Counted from the stretch's first letter, positions 21,233 through 35,734 are shown. The stretch: 64,000 bases of DNA from Atopsyche davidsoni (GCA_022113835.1 JAILWY010000023.1:10974001-11038000); one strand, 5' to 3'. Made by a program: numbers and translations. Notes: a model not told the origin generated them from the letters alone.

Positions 21233-24200
21233 CTGAGGTGAGCGCTCCTCGTACAGTGTGGGCCTGGCTATCAATATTTGATCGAAAAGAAAATTGACGC
21301 AGACATAAACAAAGACTCGTTAAAATTGTTGGCAGCAGCTATGAAAGGGTTGCAATTATGGGTACTCAATAAAATGTACTTAATCATATCAATCAAAAAT
21401 TATAATCATAGTAAATGTATTTAAAAAAAACAAATTCATCTCATGATCAAACAAAATAGGTTTTTACCTTAAACAACTTAAAACATTTTTTTCTTTATTT
21501 TATTTATTAAACTAGAATAATAATAATGTGAATATTTTTGCATGAAGCTAAAAAAATCAAATATGTCACTAAAAAAATATATTCGTACGACCTAGTCACT
21601 TTATTCTAACACGTATAATCTTTTTTCGACGCTTTTTCAGTGACATAAACGATGTCAAAAATTATCATCTTTATGTTTTCAATGTCAGACACCATACAAG
21701 CTTTATTTCTCCAATGTCAGACAGAGGTCTTCTGTAAACATCCCCAAGCCTCGTAAGTGAGTTTATTATGACATAGTTATTAAAACTATGTTAAACTGCA
21801 GAGGTTAGTATAATTTATGTCATAATGTCTCAGGGCTCCGAAGCTGTTAGACGTGCAGAATTGTAATTGTCTCAGAAAGATACGTTCTCGTAGATAAATA
21901 TTCCATTATAGTACAGTTTTACTCCTTACAAAAACCCTGTTGAAGCAGATGTTAAAAATAACAAATATAAAACATTTTGGTCACGCACGATGTTAGAACA
22001 AATAATTTACGACTGTTTGTTAATTTTTGAAAAGGGTGAAGCTTAATTAAATCAACTAGTGATTCACCTGTAAAGAAAAAGATGTGTATCAAACTGACGA
22101 ACTTTCGATTGAGAGTCGATAGTCTTAACTACTGAGTAAATGTGGTTAATAGCTTATTGACCCAGTTTTGTTAATAAAACACGTTTCAAGGACGCCACGT
22201 GTAGTTTTTAAAATAGTTCAAATTGTCGAGAAACTCTTTTTGTCTAACTAAAAAAAAAGAGAGGATAATTGCATTACTCACTGTACGTTCCAGACTTCTT
22301 AAATTATTAACTATTTAGAGACTTTTCATTAGAATATGAACATTTATGTTTTTTTATATCGTTTAGACAAGACGAAATAGATTTTTGCTTTAAAAAAAAT
22401 ATATTTAATAGATTTAAACTGACCACTCTTTACTTTACTGGTTATCCATAAAAGATATACGTTTTCCATTTAATGGAATGAAAAATGATTATAATTTTAT
22501 TTTAACTATTTGAAATTGGTTTTAAGAAAAATGTTGTAACTTCTGTACAATACGTTTAAAGAACTGCCAATTTCATTGTGGTTCTGAGAAATGCAATTTT
22601 AAACAAAAATTGACTTTTTTATGAAAAAGTGTGATACAAAGGAAGAGACGTCGTATGATAAATGACTCAAACTCGCGCCGTCTGCACATAATAGTGAAAG
22701 ATCTTAACAGGATTTCCAACCTTTCATATAATTGAAAAATACTGGCATGAATAGCAATATATCTTTATTTTAATGCAGTTAAAGTTCGAAGTATTGTGCC
22801 TGTTTTTCTATAGAAAAATGTATCACGATTTTCATATACTATAAAAGATGCTGGGGAATTTCCATATTAATCTTCTGATTTTATAATAGTTGAAGTTAAT
22901 TTTGACGTTACTAAAAATCAAGAAATCAAGTTTTACAATGGCTGCTTTTGTTCAGTGATTGATTGAATATTATATAATTTAATTCCTCAATTACGACAAA
23001 GCTCTAAAGTTAATATCTGCATGTCATAATTGATTTAAAACCAAGTAAAGTTTTGAAAAACGTTTGAGGGATGAATTTTTTAATTGAAAACTAAAATAAA
23101 GAGTAAAACTTAATTTTTATAAAATATTTCCTAGCTTGCTTTTGAATGATACACTTTTTAATGAATTATGATACCTAAAAAATATATACACAAACTCACA
23201 TGAGTTCTTAAAAATAGATATTTTTACTTATGATATATATTATAGATTATTGAAAAATGATAAAAACAATTTACTTGATTGTGATTTAAAAAAAAAATGC
23301 AAAATGTAAACTCTAAACAGTAAAATGTATGCTTTGCTGGCAAAACCACTTCGCATAAAAATACGTGGAAGTAATCATATTTACTCGTAGAGCACAGCCA
23401 AAGCCGACAGTCACAACGTCACAAAGGCTGAAGTGACAGTAGACGGAATGTTTATTCTTTATTTCTCTGGATCGTATGCGGTTTGAGATGTTATAAAAAT
23501 AAGTGCTCACTTTGTTTTAAAATTGAATTTAAAATAGAATATATTCTTGAAAGTCCGTCGCGTCATCAGCGGTTCATCAACTTGATCGGTAGCTGGCAAA
23601 GAGATCGCCAGTTTTTCCTCACTCTTAGGAGAAGTAAAAGAAACCGACTAAGCGACATCGGCCCGCCCTGATTGGAGACAAAGATAGATGGTCCAGTGAA
23701 TCAGCAGATTTCCTCTTCGCCAGGAGTGCGGGATTCGTGCATTCGGTTGCAAATGACTGACCCTTACAAGATGAAGGTCGTGCTCGAAAATCAATGAGAT
23801 CCCGCGACGAGATTAAATATATTTCTCAGTAACTACATTTTTTTTGTTTCCGTGTTACAGTTATGTTAAAATTAAACATGCGTATTCAATAAGAGCTTCG
23901 ATTGTGCTCAATCAGCTTAATATGGTATTATCTCTAAATTGTCAGCAGATTGAAATTTCTACAATAGCACAAGTTTGAATCTGCAATAACTTCATAGCTC
24001 ACATTAATTAGCTGACTTAGTTAAATTTTCATTAATGTCTATCTGCTACAGTGCTGATGCATCCATATTGATAACTGCGAGCGATGACAGATGCCATGGT
24101 CGGTCAGCGCGACTCGGCGCTGCCACGTCCGCGCGATATCTCTCTCGATACATGACTCGCACGAGCCCTCTGAATACAGATGCCTTATTGCAAAGTCAAA

Positions 24201-27200
24201 GAGACTTTATTTAGTTCCAAAAGTGTATACTTCAGCTATTGAAATAAAATTTTATTTTTGGTCAAACCACTATTCACGGTCGACTTCTGGCGAGTTTGCA
24301 ATGTTATTTTTCTAATTGAAGGCTCAAAAAATAAATGAATATAATTTTTTGCTGATAAAACAAATATCAATTTTTTCTGTGTTCTTTGAGTACTTTCTAC
24401 TGTAAAAAGTTTGTAACAAATTTATAAACTCTAAAGTTATCTTCCGAGTAAGACAAATCTAATAGCAAGTTCATTACAGCTACAAATACTAGATCAATCA
24501 TTCTTATCGATGCACTGAAGGAATAAGAATCCTCGCTCCATTCATCTTGCTCTATCGTATTCTACCTCAAACCACTCTTTTTCACTTAAAGATATCTCTC
24601 TCAATACTTGCTTCAGTGATTTCCTTGAACCGAAGAGGGACAGGAGAGGTAATGAAATAGTGTTTGCAAATCTAGATTTCTCCCCTTAAGATGATGGATT
24701 TATTTTTGTGACGTTGTGTCAATAGACTGAATTATAATTGAGAAAAAATGTAGTAAGCTGAACAGATTAAGGTCTTGATGAAGAATGATGAATTTTGGAA
24801 ACGCCATTTTCAATAATAAAAAAAACTTGATAATAATAAAATGCGTTTGGGCTTAGATTTGGTTTAAAAAACCAAATCATCGCTGTTTACGTTGATTTGA
24901 CACTACACAGACAGTCGTTTTTTAAATTACAAATAAACTTTATGAAATGAGAAGAATCAATCAGTAAAAAAGAGTTCTAAATAATGGTGGCACTAACAGG
25001 CAGCAATATAAAGAAGATAATCAGACGAAGCATATATCCCAGGAATAGCTAAAGTAATCTAATAAATTGACGATGCTAAACGTTTTATTTTTAAATGTAC
25101 AATTTTTTTGTTTGTCAGTGTCGAATTATTATAGGTTAAAAAAATTCAGTGTTTATTAAAGAAGCCTTCTTCGTAATAATTTTAACATGGTATTAATTAA
25201 AAAAACTGAATTTACAAAATAAAATTTTAATCAAATTAATCACCTGGGAGTATTTTTTCTTCCAAAAATACAAGTACTTCATTATTTATGAACTTATTGC
25301 GATTCTTTTTAATCTTTTCCTTCTAAGGCAATCTTCCGGAAATATGAAATCGTTTGAGGGAAAGGTTTTTTTTGTTTGAGTGATGAAAAATAATATCTCA
25401 TTTTAAGTTTATCGTATCAAATACCCAGCGGTATCAAAAGATAATAATTATAATGGGTGTAAGAAACACTTGTACCATCTATCATTACAAATACCTCGTC
25501 TATTTTAAATGTATCTTTCAACCCTTTTTTATTCTAAAATCCTCCAATTATTACTTAACACGGGACAATACTTAAATCTCTATTACAAATGGTATAATGT
25601 TTTTTTAATATTTATTTTTTATATTATTTATGAATTTAGATTATAATTTTTTTTAAATTTATATACTCTTGTTTTTCAATTATTTTTTTTCATTAATGAC
25701 ACATTTATTTTTCATCTAGGTATAGGAAGTAGAGCTTAGGTTTATCATAATCTTATTTTACAAAAAATACACTGTCATTGCTAATTAAAATCGTAAGCGT
25801 AATGCTTATGAAAACATGAAACTTGCTGTTCAACAATCGATACCACGCCCGGGTCAACGGAAAGAAAGAAAAACAAAATCTACAAACACGTTGTTAGAAT
25901 AAGCGGTACGCCTCTGGTAAGCCCAGTATATCACAGTGTCACGCCGTGCAGTGTCACTGCAAAATATTTTTTCATTTCATACAAAACACACTCAGAGGCG
26001 GTTCGTAAAATGCGGCGAATTGCTGCCTGCCCCCGGGGAAATGATATTCATGTTTGCCGCGTTTGTTATTCCTAAGCGAGCCATAGACTGATATTTTGTT
26101 GATATTTACACTCGACGTTCTCCACGAGTCGTCTCATAATTCTCCGATTTGCACATTACGACATAACGATTCGTTTAAGTGCTTGGAAACCGTTTGGAAA
26201 TGTATTTGTGCACTGATGACATAAATTTTAAACGTAGTTGTCCGTACAGAGATATTCCGCTCCTGCTGGACCTTTAGTATTATCAAAATAACGTTATGTA
26301 ACATTAACAACATAAATATTTATATTTATGATTTTTTATGTTTATGTGGTTAAAAATCAAAGGGACTCGAATAGCACCGTGAAAAGCATTGCAGTTCAGG
26401 CCTGCATCAACTCCAGCTCTTTCCGGTCCTGATGACCTAATCATATTAACGGCCGACAGAAAACGGTTTCCGGGGACCGTGTAACGTGTTTGTTGAGGCC
26501 AGCTTAGTGGAAATGTACTGGAATAGGCAAGCGTGCTTGTTCTTGTGTCATTGGTCTAATGCGGATATTGACTAAGGATAAAAATTTCACCAATAGTTAT
26601 TTGATATAATAAATGAAGTAAATTTCGTGAGAGTTTCTCTTTTGAAGAAATTATTTTTATTTATTCAAGAGAATGATATATCAACGAGGATACCAACTAA
26701 ATAATAAGACGACGAGTATAATTTTTTGTTTATCAGGCAAAATATTTTTTTTAGTTAATTGTTTATTATAAATTAATCACCTCTCAAATATTTTACACCC
26801 AAAATAATATAACTATATGAATAATCCGATTTAAAAAAATGTATTTTACATTAAAATTTGCATTTATTTAAAAGGTTAACATTTCATAGTTTTTTCCATG
26901 AAATAAATAATACCAATATTATTATTATTGTAATCAAAATCTTTTTATTAATAAAAAAAAAATGAAACAAGTACATGTTGTGTGATCATGATTGTTCTTT
27001 TCACAAAAATCATATAAAATTTCACATTAAATTGAAATCTATAGTTCTGACGTTAAAATTCTATATACCACTGATCCCTGAAATCATTTACTGTAAGAAG
27101 TTTTTTTAGACAATTACATCTGAAATTCTTTTGAGATTCTCTAAATTGCTGCTTAATCTGCCATACGTAACTGTAAGATGATTTAAAACCTCCGGATAAA

Positions 27201-30200
27201 AGTAAATGTTACGTACATTTTAAATCATTACGTGGATGAAACAAAAACACATTTATTTCGCATAATTTAGTAATTCAGTTTCGACGAGTTCTCTCAAATT
27301 TTCCTCATAATGATAAATTGGCTTAAATAACAGACGCCCTCCGTAATTGGTAATGACAAGATAAGCATCCTTGACTATGAATGAAAAATTGCTTCGTAAA
27401 ATAAATCAGAATAGATTATCGATTTATTTTATAACAAAAGTGTTATTTATTTTATAAGCTTGCAAAGTAATGAATTTAAGGCAAAGGTGTATTCATAAAT
27501 AATTTGTAGGCAATTTTTTTTAAGGTTTGTTGAAAAAACATCTGAAAAAGGATTTGGGATTTATTGGAAAGAAACTAATACATTTAGAACGCCTCTAAAT
27601 TGTAATATGTCTAAGTTGTAAGTATTCATTATATTTAACATCTGCTATCATGAATAAGTTCAATTTAAAAACTATATATAACGGATGTATGCTTTTGTAT
27701 TGTTCTCTCCTTGTAGGTATTTTACAAAAATAAATTACCCTTGTTTTTATGACCATTAAACGCTTTGTCGTCACCATAAAATGGATCCGAAGAACCATAT
27801 TTACTTTGTGGTTTATTGGCGGTTGTTACTGTTATTAGTGAAATGTGGTTCTTATGTTTCATGACTAGCAAGATATAATATAAAATATAACCCTATATAA
27901 TATATCTTTTATAGCAAATCACTTCTATCATAATATTTTTTATAGACTCCTTGGCATCGACACTATTAATATTAATTAATAAACTAAATCTTTTCAATAA
28001 TAACACAATTTATATATTGGTATCTCAATGTAAGAAAACATTCACCATGTATGATTTGATAGTATGAAATGAAATAAATCAGAAGATAATTTGACAACGA
28101 CAAATGAATAATTTTGCATTATAGTTAAATTATAAAAAAAACCTACCTGTTTCTATTAGGGTTTTTAAATTTTTTAAAATCAAAATAAGAAAGTATTAAC
28201 CAATCTTTTTGATTTTACTTAATTATTTTTTCTCCATGCTTAAAGTTACATTTTTAAAATGTTTATAAACTATTTCAAAATTTTCTTTGACAAAATTAAC
28301 TTAAGCTTTGTAAATAAAACGTTTAATCCATTGGATTTAATATAAGATATGGCAATTTGAAACTCAATATTCAATCGAATCCCAAAATTGAACTGAATTG
28401 AACAGAAAAAACGCTTGTTTTAATTTTTAGATATTTAAATTATTTCTAAATTTCTGAAATATAACATAAATAAACAATGATATCGTATTTTTTATTGTGA
28501 CTGAAATTGAATGCTTCGTCTACTTTAAAGTAATGAGAATTGTCTACATAGGCTTTAGCATTCCGAACCTTGGAGATTACTTGTCAAACTGGTGCATTTC
28601 TCGGGTGGACTCAGCGGTTCTGAGAACGTGGTGCAGTGCTTGCGTTTCCCGGGAGTCCCTCCTCTCTAGACTTCAATTTAAAAAGAAACATTCCTTAAGC
28701 TATGCAGATTTGCTCCGGAATATGAAAGCTTCTCTCGTTTATTTTGAGTTTTGTGAAACAGAGTTCTCCCCGTGTAGTAGTTTTCTGCTTTTATTGCTGA
28801 TATGGATGTCGTCGGATGTGTTTTATACCTTGAAAACAAAGTAATATGTACAAAACAATAGTGTGATTGTAAAATAGGTTTTATTTTCAAAGCAACGGAT
28901 TGTGCGTAATAATCTTACAGTTACAGGGTAAATCCTTCTTATTTATCGAATAATATGCTCTATTACAAAATCAGCTGTTGGGTAGGTACGTATTTCCAAA
29001 TTGTGTTTTAGGCTAACCCACAATTGCGTATTTTAATCGAGATACAGAATCCATACTCGAACTATTTCAAGTCCAGGCATGAATAGGGACGGCAGCCTTG
29101 CGGCCGATCGGAGTATTTGCCAGACCAAAGCTTTCATTGTGACCGAATTTCGCCAAAGTCCGGAGTAAATAACTGTAATTGTGTCCCCGCTTCAATTTGT
29201 GTGCCCCGTGATGGTGTGGCATATCTTGCTTCATACATTTCGGAGAACGCTTCCCTGTGCTCTATACAGAGATGTGTCCGCAATAAACTTAGTAACTCTA
29301 TTCTATGTTTTGAATTTGTAAAATTAGCTGGAAGCCTTTGTCTCGGCTGGTCTGTATGTAAATATCCGTTTATTTAAATTAAAATATAACTTTTCTCGTG
29401 AATGTGTGGTATAAAAAACACATTTGTTAATTTTTAATTATTTATATTGTTACTTTCCTGGATGTGAAGCGATATTTTTTATTTTCTGCTATTAATATTT
29501 AAATATAAATAAAATATAATTATCTAATGGAAATATGGTAAGTATTCTCTAGTTGTATTTTTTATATGTTCTTTTTGATAATGTTGATAATATATTCTGA
29601 AGCATATGTTGTGACCCTGCACAAATCCAAATAATGACGTCACGTTCCTGGTCTTCCCCCTTTTCCCTCCCCACCAACAGTCTATCTTTTTCCTATGACG
29701 TATCGCTGAGGGTAGAATTTTGAGTTAAGTTGCAGTTTTGTTTGACCAAATGTTATTTCACAGAGAAACTGTTCTGTTAGTCCAGAGCTTTTACGACACG
29801 GAATGAAATGTGATATGGCAGGTTTGATACAAGTTAAATATAGTTGTGAATTCACAATGTGAAATTGTTATTTTTAGTTGAGTATTAGTAAATTAAAGAT
29901 TTAAAAATGCTAACGAAAAATATTTAAAAAAAATGTTTGGTTTTTGTCTTGTACTTTGACTAGGTTTTAATACCTATATAATTTAAACAAAGATAATTAT
30001 ATTATTTATTATGATGTAAATGATGAGAATTTATCCGAAAAGTATCTAATTAGATGAATATTACGTTAACCCTGAACCGTGGTTTATTAAATAACACAAT
30101 TTATAAACACAAAATGAAGGTATTAACGATTTTCACAATATATTTTGTAAATATCAAGCAGCTATTTATTGTTACTTATAAATTTTACTTACAAGATAAG

Positions 30201-30550
30201 ATGTTAAAGTTGCTGCTTATAGATTTTCTTACATGTTGTAAAAAATAACAAAATATATATTGTAAACTTTACTGATATGGATAACAATATATATTTTTAA
30301 GTAAATGGCAATGCGATTAAAAAGAAGAATACAATCTATATATACATATTAATTTATTTAAGTAAAATAAATAAATACTCATAACCTAATAATCCAATAA
30401 CTGATGCATTGAATTGAACTGACTATTGGTAAGTTTTATAAAATTTCAGTGCAAAATATGATTGTATAAAAATCTTTTACTAATAACATATTTTTTGTGG
30501 TATGTCGAAATTGTATACCATTAATTTTGATCCTATTATTATGGCCTATA
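21228..30550. other. Long intergenic stretch without recognised genes
   Basis: No coding exons, tRNA genes or transposons were recognised in about 9 kb. CpG-containing islands stand out at about 23540-23800, 24070-24170, 25840-26060, 26380-26500, 28560-28660 and 29100-29220. A short inverted and direct repeat of CAGTGTCAC occurs at 25933 and 25949. A perfect CRE palindrome TGACGTCA lies at 29635-29642. Everything else is AT-rich DNA with many homopolymer runs. Confidence 0.4.
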
Positions 30551-30576
30551 TATATATATTTATATATATATATATT

Positions 30577-33446
30577 AGGGTGTCCCTTAAAATTCAAGTT
30601 CAATATTTTTTTACGCGTACCTTCTTAAAAGTTTAGTAATAACTCTATATTGTCTAGAAAAAAATATTAGTTCGATTTATAAACGGTAACCCGTGCCGAC
30701 TTGCGATTTTAACTTGTCCATACAAGTTGCGTAAGTACTGCGCTGTGACTTGTAACTGCATGTTTTATTTGTCATTTCATACGTGATTTTTGAGATTAGT
30801 AGTGCTCCATTATTTAGTGCGTTAACATGTCGGTGGAATTACGGAGTGATAAACAAAATATTTTCCTTATTGGTTTGCCTAGATATCAAATAAATGGTGC
30901 AAAATTACCATCTAATCGACAAGTTCTCTCAGTCTTATTTTACAATATTCGTGAGATTAAACTGACTGTTAGTGAAAGTGCAAATCTTGTGATTAGGGAG
31001 TGCATCATATATTGGGAAAAAGCAAGAATTCCAACAAGGGGATTTTCTAACTGCGTGAAGAAACTTGTTGATTTATATCATGTTTGGAGGGAATTGCAAA
31101 AAAATTGTAAGAAAACTCAGGTTACGTTCAAGAGACGTGAGAACAATTTCAAAATTGATCTTAATAATTTGTTTGATATTGCACATGCTGATGCTTTTGA
31201 GAGAATGAAAATAGAGGAAGATAAATTATTTTTAATAAAACAGAGAGAACCAGGTCGACCGGGATGCTTAGGTGGTGTTGATAAAAAATTGGCGGAAAAA
31301 GAAGATAGATCTAGACAACGACGATTGGAAGAAAAGGAAAGGGTTGTAAGACAAAGAGAATCACTAGCTGTTGCATCTACTTCCACCACAAATTACTTAG
31401 AAAGGCTAGAAGATTTAGACGAAGAACAGATCTTGAATTCTGAACTCAGCTTGCTGGACGTTCCCTGCCATGAACAAAGTTCAAAAAGAGGTAGAAAGAA
31501 TCTTGTAACACCTAAACTAGTTGCAGCTTTAGATCGATGCCAGCTTAGTATTAGAGACTCCGTTTACATTCTTAATGCGGTGGTAGAAGCGCTTGGTCTG
31601 AGCAGCGATGATTTCCCTATTAACAAATCCTCGATTCAGCGAATTCGTACTGAAACTAGAAAATCAAGGGCAGAAGCAATAAAATCTGACTTCCAAAACA
31701 ATGTACCCGACGTAGTCACAGTCCATTGGGATGGAAAACTATTACCCGGGTTGGATGTACGAAGTTCTAAAGAAGAACGCTTGCCAGTTATTGCTTCGTT
31801 TGACGATAAGGAACAGCTTCTTGCAGTGCCGAAACTAGAACATTCTTCTGGAAAACATCTAGCTAAGGCTGTCTCAACAGCTCTCTTTGACTGGAACCTT
31901 CACGATAAAGTACAAATAATGTGCTGCGACACAACAGCTTCCAATACTGGCCGTTTCAATGGAGCTTGTGCTATTTTGGAGCAAACTTTAGGAAGAGAAT
32001 TGCTGCTTTTCGCCTGTCGTCATCATGTTTATGAATTGGTCCTAAAAGCTGTCTTTGAAAGCAAAATTAAGCAAATTACTAGTAGCCCAGATATTCCAAT
32101 GTTTAAAAAGTTCAGAGAAAATTGGAAAAACATCGACGCTAGTAACATTGAACCATCTCTTAATTTCGTAAAACAACGTGTTGCCGAGACAGACATTCAA
32201 GCTTTTTTAATATTTTATAAGGCAGAATTAGACAAAGGTTATGTAAGAGATGACTACCGCGAATTGGTCGAACTGTGCGTAATATTTTTGGGAGGAGACA
32301 CAGAGGAAAAATTAAAACTAAGGCCCCCCGGAGCAATGCATCAGGCTCGCTGGATGGCGAGAGCGATCTATTCTTTAAAAATATGTTCACTTCAGTCACA
32401 ATGCAGAATAACTGCGAAGGACAAAAAGGCTCTACAAGATGTTTGCTTATTTGTCGTGGTGTTGTATGTTAAACCTTGGCTCGAATGTACAGTGGCGATC
32501 AAAGCACCTAACCAAGATTTGCGCTTCTTGAAGATGTTAAAAGAGTACGAAAAAGTTGACGCAACAATTTCTAATGCTTCTATAAGCAAGTTTAGCCATC
32601 ACTTGTGGTATTTATGTGAAGAGACAGTTATTCTATCACTGTTTGATGATGAAGTTGATAACCAAACTAAAAAGAAAATGATTGCCAACTTCAACCGGGA
32701 CAAAACCTCAGATTTTAGCAAACGCTATGACCCGTCAAAGGAAGAACTGCCCCAAAGGTTGTTTGGTAAGTTTAATTGACTTTTTGTGATATATTTAAAT
32801 TGTTGTAGATTTATTTGTTATTTATCTTATTTTCCTTTTTTTTCCAGGCAAAACACTGGATAATTTCGTATCGGAAAAGAGCAAACAATTTTTATCACGA
32901 CTGCAGATCGACGACAGTTTTCTAAAGGAAGATGTATCTTCCTGGAATAATAATGCTGCTTTTCTGGAAGCTAAAAGAAAAATAAGTTATTTGAGAGTTG
33001 TGAATGATACTGCTGAAGGGGCTGTTAAAATGATGCAAGATTTTAACGGACTTATCACGGCTGAAGAAGAACAAAAACAGTTCTTGCTGCGCTGTGTCCA
33101 GGAATATAGAAAATTGTATCCGGACTGTAAAAAAACAACTCTAAAAAAAAGTTACCCTGGCTGATTGTTATTACTTTATGTTTTTGATTAAAGATTAATG
33201 TTCATCTAATTGAATTTTTACTATTATTTACTTAATTTATTGCATTTATAATGATTTTATACCAGACCGAAATATCAAGACAAAACACGTTTTTTACTAA
33301 ACTTTGAAGCTCGGTCGGCACTGGTTGCAATTATGCTAGAAAGATGAAATTTTATATTTAAGACTCTTATAGCATTACTAAAAAAAGTAGAGGGTACCCA
33401 TTTCAAAATTTGAAAAAAAAAATTTTTTGGTCATATAAGGGACACC

Positions 33447-33448
<2 letters not shown>
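30577..33448 (+). mobile_element. Complete DNA transposon with intact transposase, superfamily not assigned
   Basis: This is a 2872-bp element with termini AGGGTGTCCCTTA in inverted orientation. The ends lie in TA-repeat DNA on both sides (30548-30576 and 33449-33496), so the exact target duplication cannot be read. Subterminal similarity extends further in: GTACC and TTTAGTAAT blocks occur at both ends, and the octamer GTGCCGAC is at 30693-30700 with its inverse at 33314-33321, 116 and 127 bp from the tips. It carries one two-exon gene with no stop or frameshift. The intact ends and gene suggest a young, perhaps still mobile copy. Confidence 0.9.
30827..33164 (+). CDS. Transposase-like protein, 751 aa, two exons, hAT-like DDE/CxxH layout
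   Basis: Exon 1 is 30827..32765 and exon 2 is 32848..33164. The 82-bp intron has a GTAAGT donor and a T-rich tract ending in CAG, and the junction restores FGKTLDNF. The N-terminal 140 residues lack an obvious BED zinc finger. Residues near 145-190 hold a GRPG basic motif and a charged coiled-coil-like stretch (KLAEKEDRSRQRRLEEKERV). A likely RNase H-type core follows: HWDGKLLPG (first Asp), CCDTTASNTGRFNGAC (second Asp), then ACRHHVYELVL, matching the CxxH motif shared by hAT, P, MULE and related transposases. MHQARWMARAIY follows, and LCEETVILSLFDD carries candidate Glu residues. The C-terminus has VVNDTAEGAVKMMQDFN, a motif I associate with uncharacterised arthropod and cnidarian proteins. 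The start ATG opens the frame and lies 250 bp inside the left end. An ATTAAA signal lies at 33187. Confidence 0.85.

Positions 33449-33496
<48 letters not shown>
33449..33496. repeat. (TA)n microsatellite at transposon right flank
   Basis: A TA dinucleotide run directly abuts the right end of the 2.87-kb transposon. A similar run abuts the left end at 30548-30576. It was probably the insertion target, split and duplicated by insertion. Confidence 0.9.
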
Positions 33497-33497
<1 letters not shown>

Positions 33498-35734
33498 CAG
33501 TGGAGATAAATATTATACATACAATATTAATATTTTATAAAAAAATACGTTTTCATAGTTTTAGCGAAACTTTGCTTTTAAGTCCGCGCTACAGGCACTG
33601 TCCGTGCCTCGGGCCCTCTGCCTGAAAGTTTGATCACAACTTATTGAGTTTCAAGTTGGAGGCTCCCATACGGCCGCGCTGGTCGGTCACAGCCTCCCGA
33701 TAAATGCTCTGCCTCTGTCTCCTCACCCGACAATGGCCCGGGACTGTGAGCTTTTGAACGAAGGATTGTGTGTTTTTACGTAACATGGTTATCGCCATAA
33801 TTATACTTCGCCTGGAAATGTACTAAGGAATACAAACATACAAAATAATTCAGTTTCAGGCATCATCATAGTGTTATTAACCTCGATATTTATGCATACT
33901 GCTTTTAAAATATTATTATTATCATTTAATTTTGTTAATAATAAAAAAGCGCAATGTTATTTCTCAATGATTAATATTTTTAAAGTGAGAAGTCCGTCAA
34001 GAATCTTCATAAAATAATTTGAAAAAAAATTGATAAATTATATTTGCGGAAACTATGTATATAATAAACATAAATCAACAGTGCCTGTAACATGAGTAAT
34101 ATCTGAATACGAGTCTGCGATACTTCCGGTAGGGCGTCACTCCCCCGGCTCCGAAGGGATGCAGTAATATGGTTTGTCATCCGACCTGTTGACTCTGACA
34201 TAACTCATACTCTGCCGCTACATGCGCCGTACAACAACGATCGTGTGGCTTCGTAATTTTACTCTCCAGGTAAACAGTTCATGAAAGGCGTTCTGGAAAG
34301 AAATATAGGTACTGACATTAAATATAAAATGTCACTTTTAAATTGAAAACTCACAACTGAAATTTTTATCTCTAAAACTTATTTTTCAACGTACGAAGAT
34401 AAAATTCACAAACAAGTTATTTTTAACATTGAAATGAATACGCAAAGTATTTTACATTATATACATTTAATAAAACGCGAATCTTATATTTAAAAACATT
34501 TTATCGACTTTATACAGATGTATACTTCAATTGATAAATATTTACAAAGCGTAATCAAGAAAGATCGGTTTATTCTCCGTTCGATTTCCAATAGTAATGA
34601 ACATATAACGGTTTACCAACTCAAATCAAATAAAAAGACAGTAATTCAATCAGCCATCTCGCTTAGCAATTTATGAGGCGGGGAAGGTGAGCCTCCACCT
34701 CCCGCAGGACGGAATGAAATCCGCAAGATAAATACGAAATACAAATTTGAACAGCTCGCGACGTCGGTTTATGAAAAATAATGTCAAAAGTTTATTTTAA
34801 AAGTCGAAAGTTGGAGGGTATCAGTTTTTTTGGGCTGAAGGCTCGGGGTGAAATTACTCGATGAGGGAGAAGTGGGGGGGATGCTTTACGTTTGCTTTAC
34901 GATCAATTTTCAGCGCTTTCACCCGAAAAAGATGCCCTTTAAGATTTAATGAAATTAATCTTCTTCGAAACTTTTAAGGCTCTAAATGAACATTTCGTTT
35001 ATCTTCAAAATCACCCTTAAAAATGTCTCATTGCTTTTATTTTGTTTTCTTTAAACAGAAAAATAAATTATACTTTATAGCTGGTATTTTTAGTTTATAT
35101 TTTACCTTTGGGATTAAAATACTCATAAAAGCGGCCAAATGTTTGAAAACAAAAAGATTAAATATTTAATAATGTATCTTAATATATTCAACTAGAATAT
35201 CCTAATCATGAAGGTGAGCTTAAATGTTTTCAAAATTTAATGTTTCCCAGATCTCGACTTACAAGATGCTTAGTTCAGGTATTTTATAAAGTAAACAGCC
35301 GTCTTTACTAACGAAATATTCAATTTAGCTAATGGAAGTACATCTGTGGAAAATTAAGTTTTACAAGTTAATTACCTCGGATAATTTTGAAAATCAATGG
35401 TTAAGTAAACCCGATGAATATTTATAATTTATCGAAATCTTTTGAGAAATAAACATCCTTTTTAATGTTCTTTTTTACAATTTAATTACAAAATGTATTA
35501 AAAACATTTAACTGTTCGGTCCAATCTAAAAGATAATTGATTAATTAATTGTTTTAGTATGTACGGATCTCTTACTAAAGTAACTTCATAAAACTAGTTA
35601 TTTTTACATTATGGCAAGGCAAACTCAGTGCAAACATCGCAAACTTATTTTTAATACGTTAAGTTTTTTTTCAACTTGTTTTATTTTAAAACCGCTTTTT
35701 ATTTAATGTAATATGTGGAAAGTCTTTCCTTTTA
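33497..35734. other. Intergenic stretch with a GC-rich island
   Basis: No gene is recognised. A GC-rich island at about 33580-33760 contains TTGGAGGCTCC and ATAAATGC. Similar words recur in the islands at 37.7 and 48.6 kb. A smaller island lies at about 34120-34220. The remainder is AT-rich. Confidence 0.4.
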
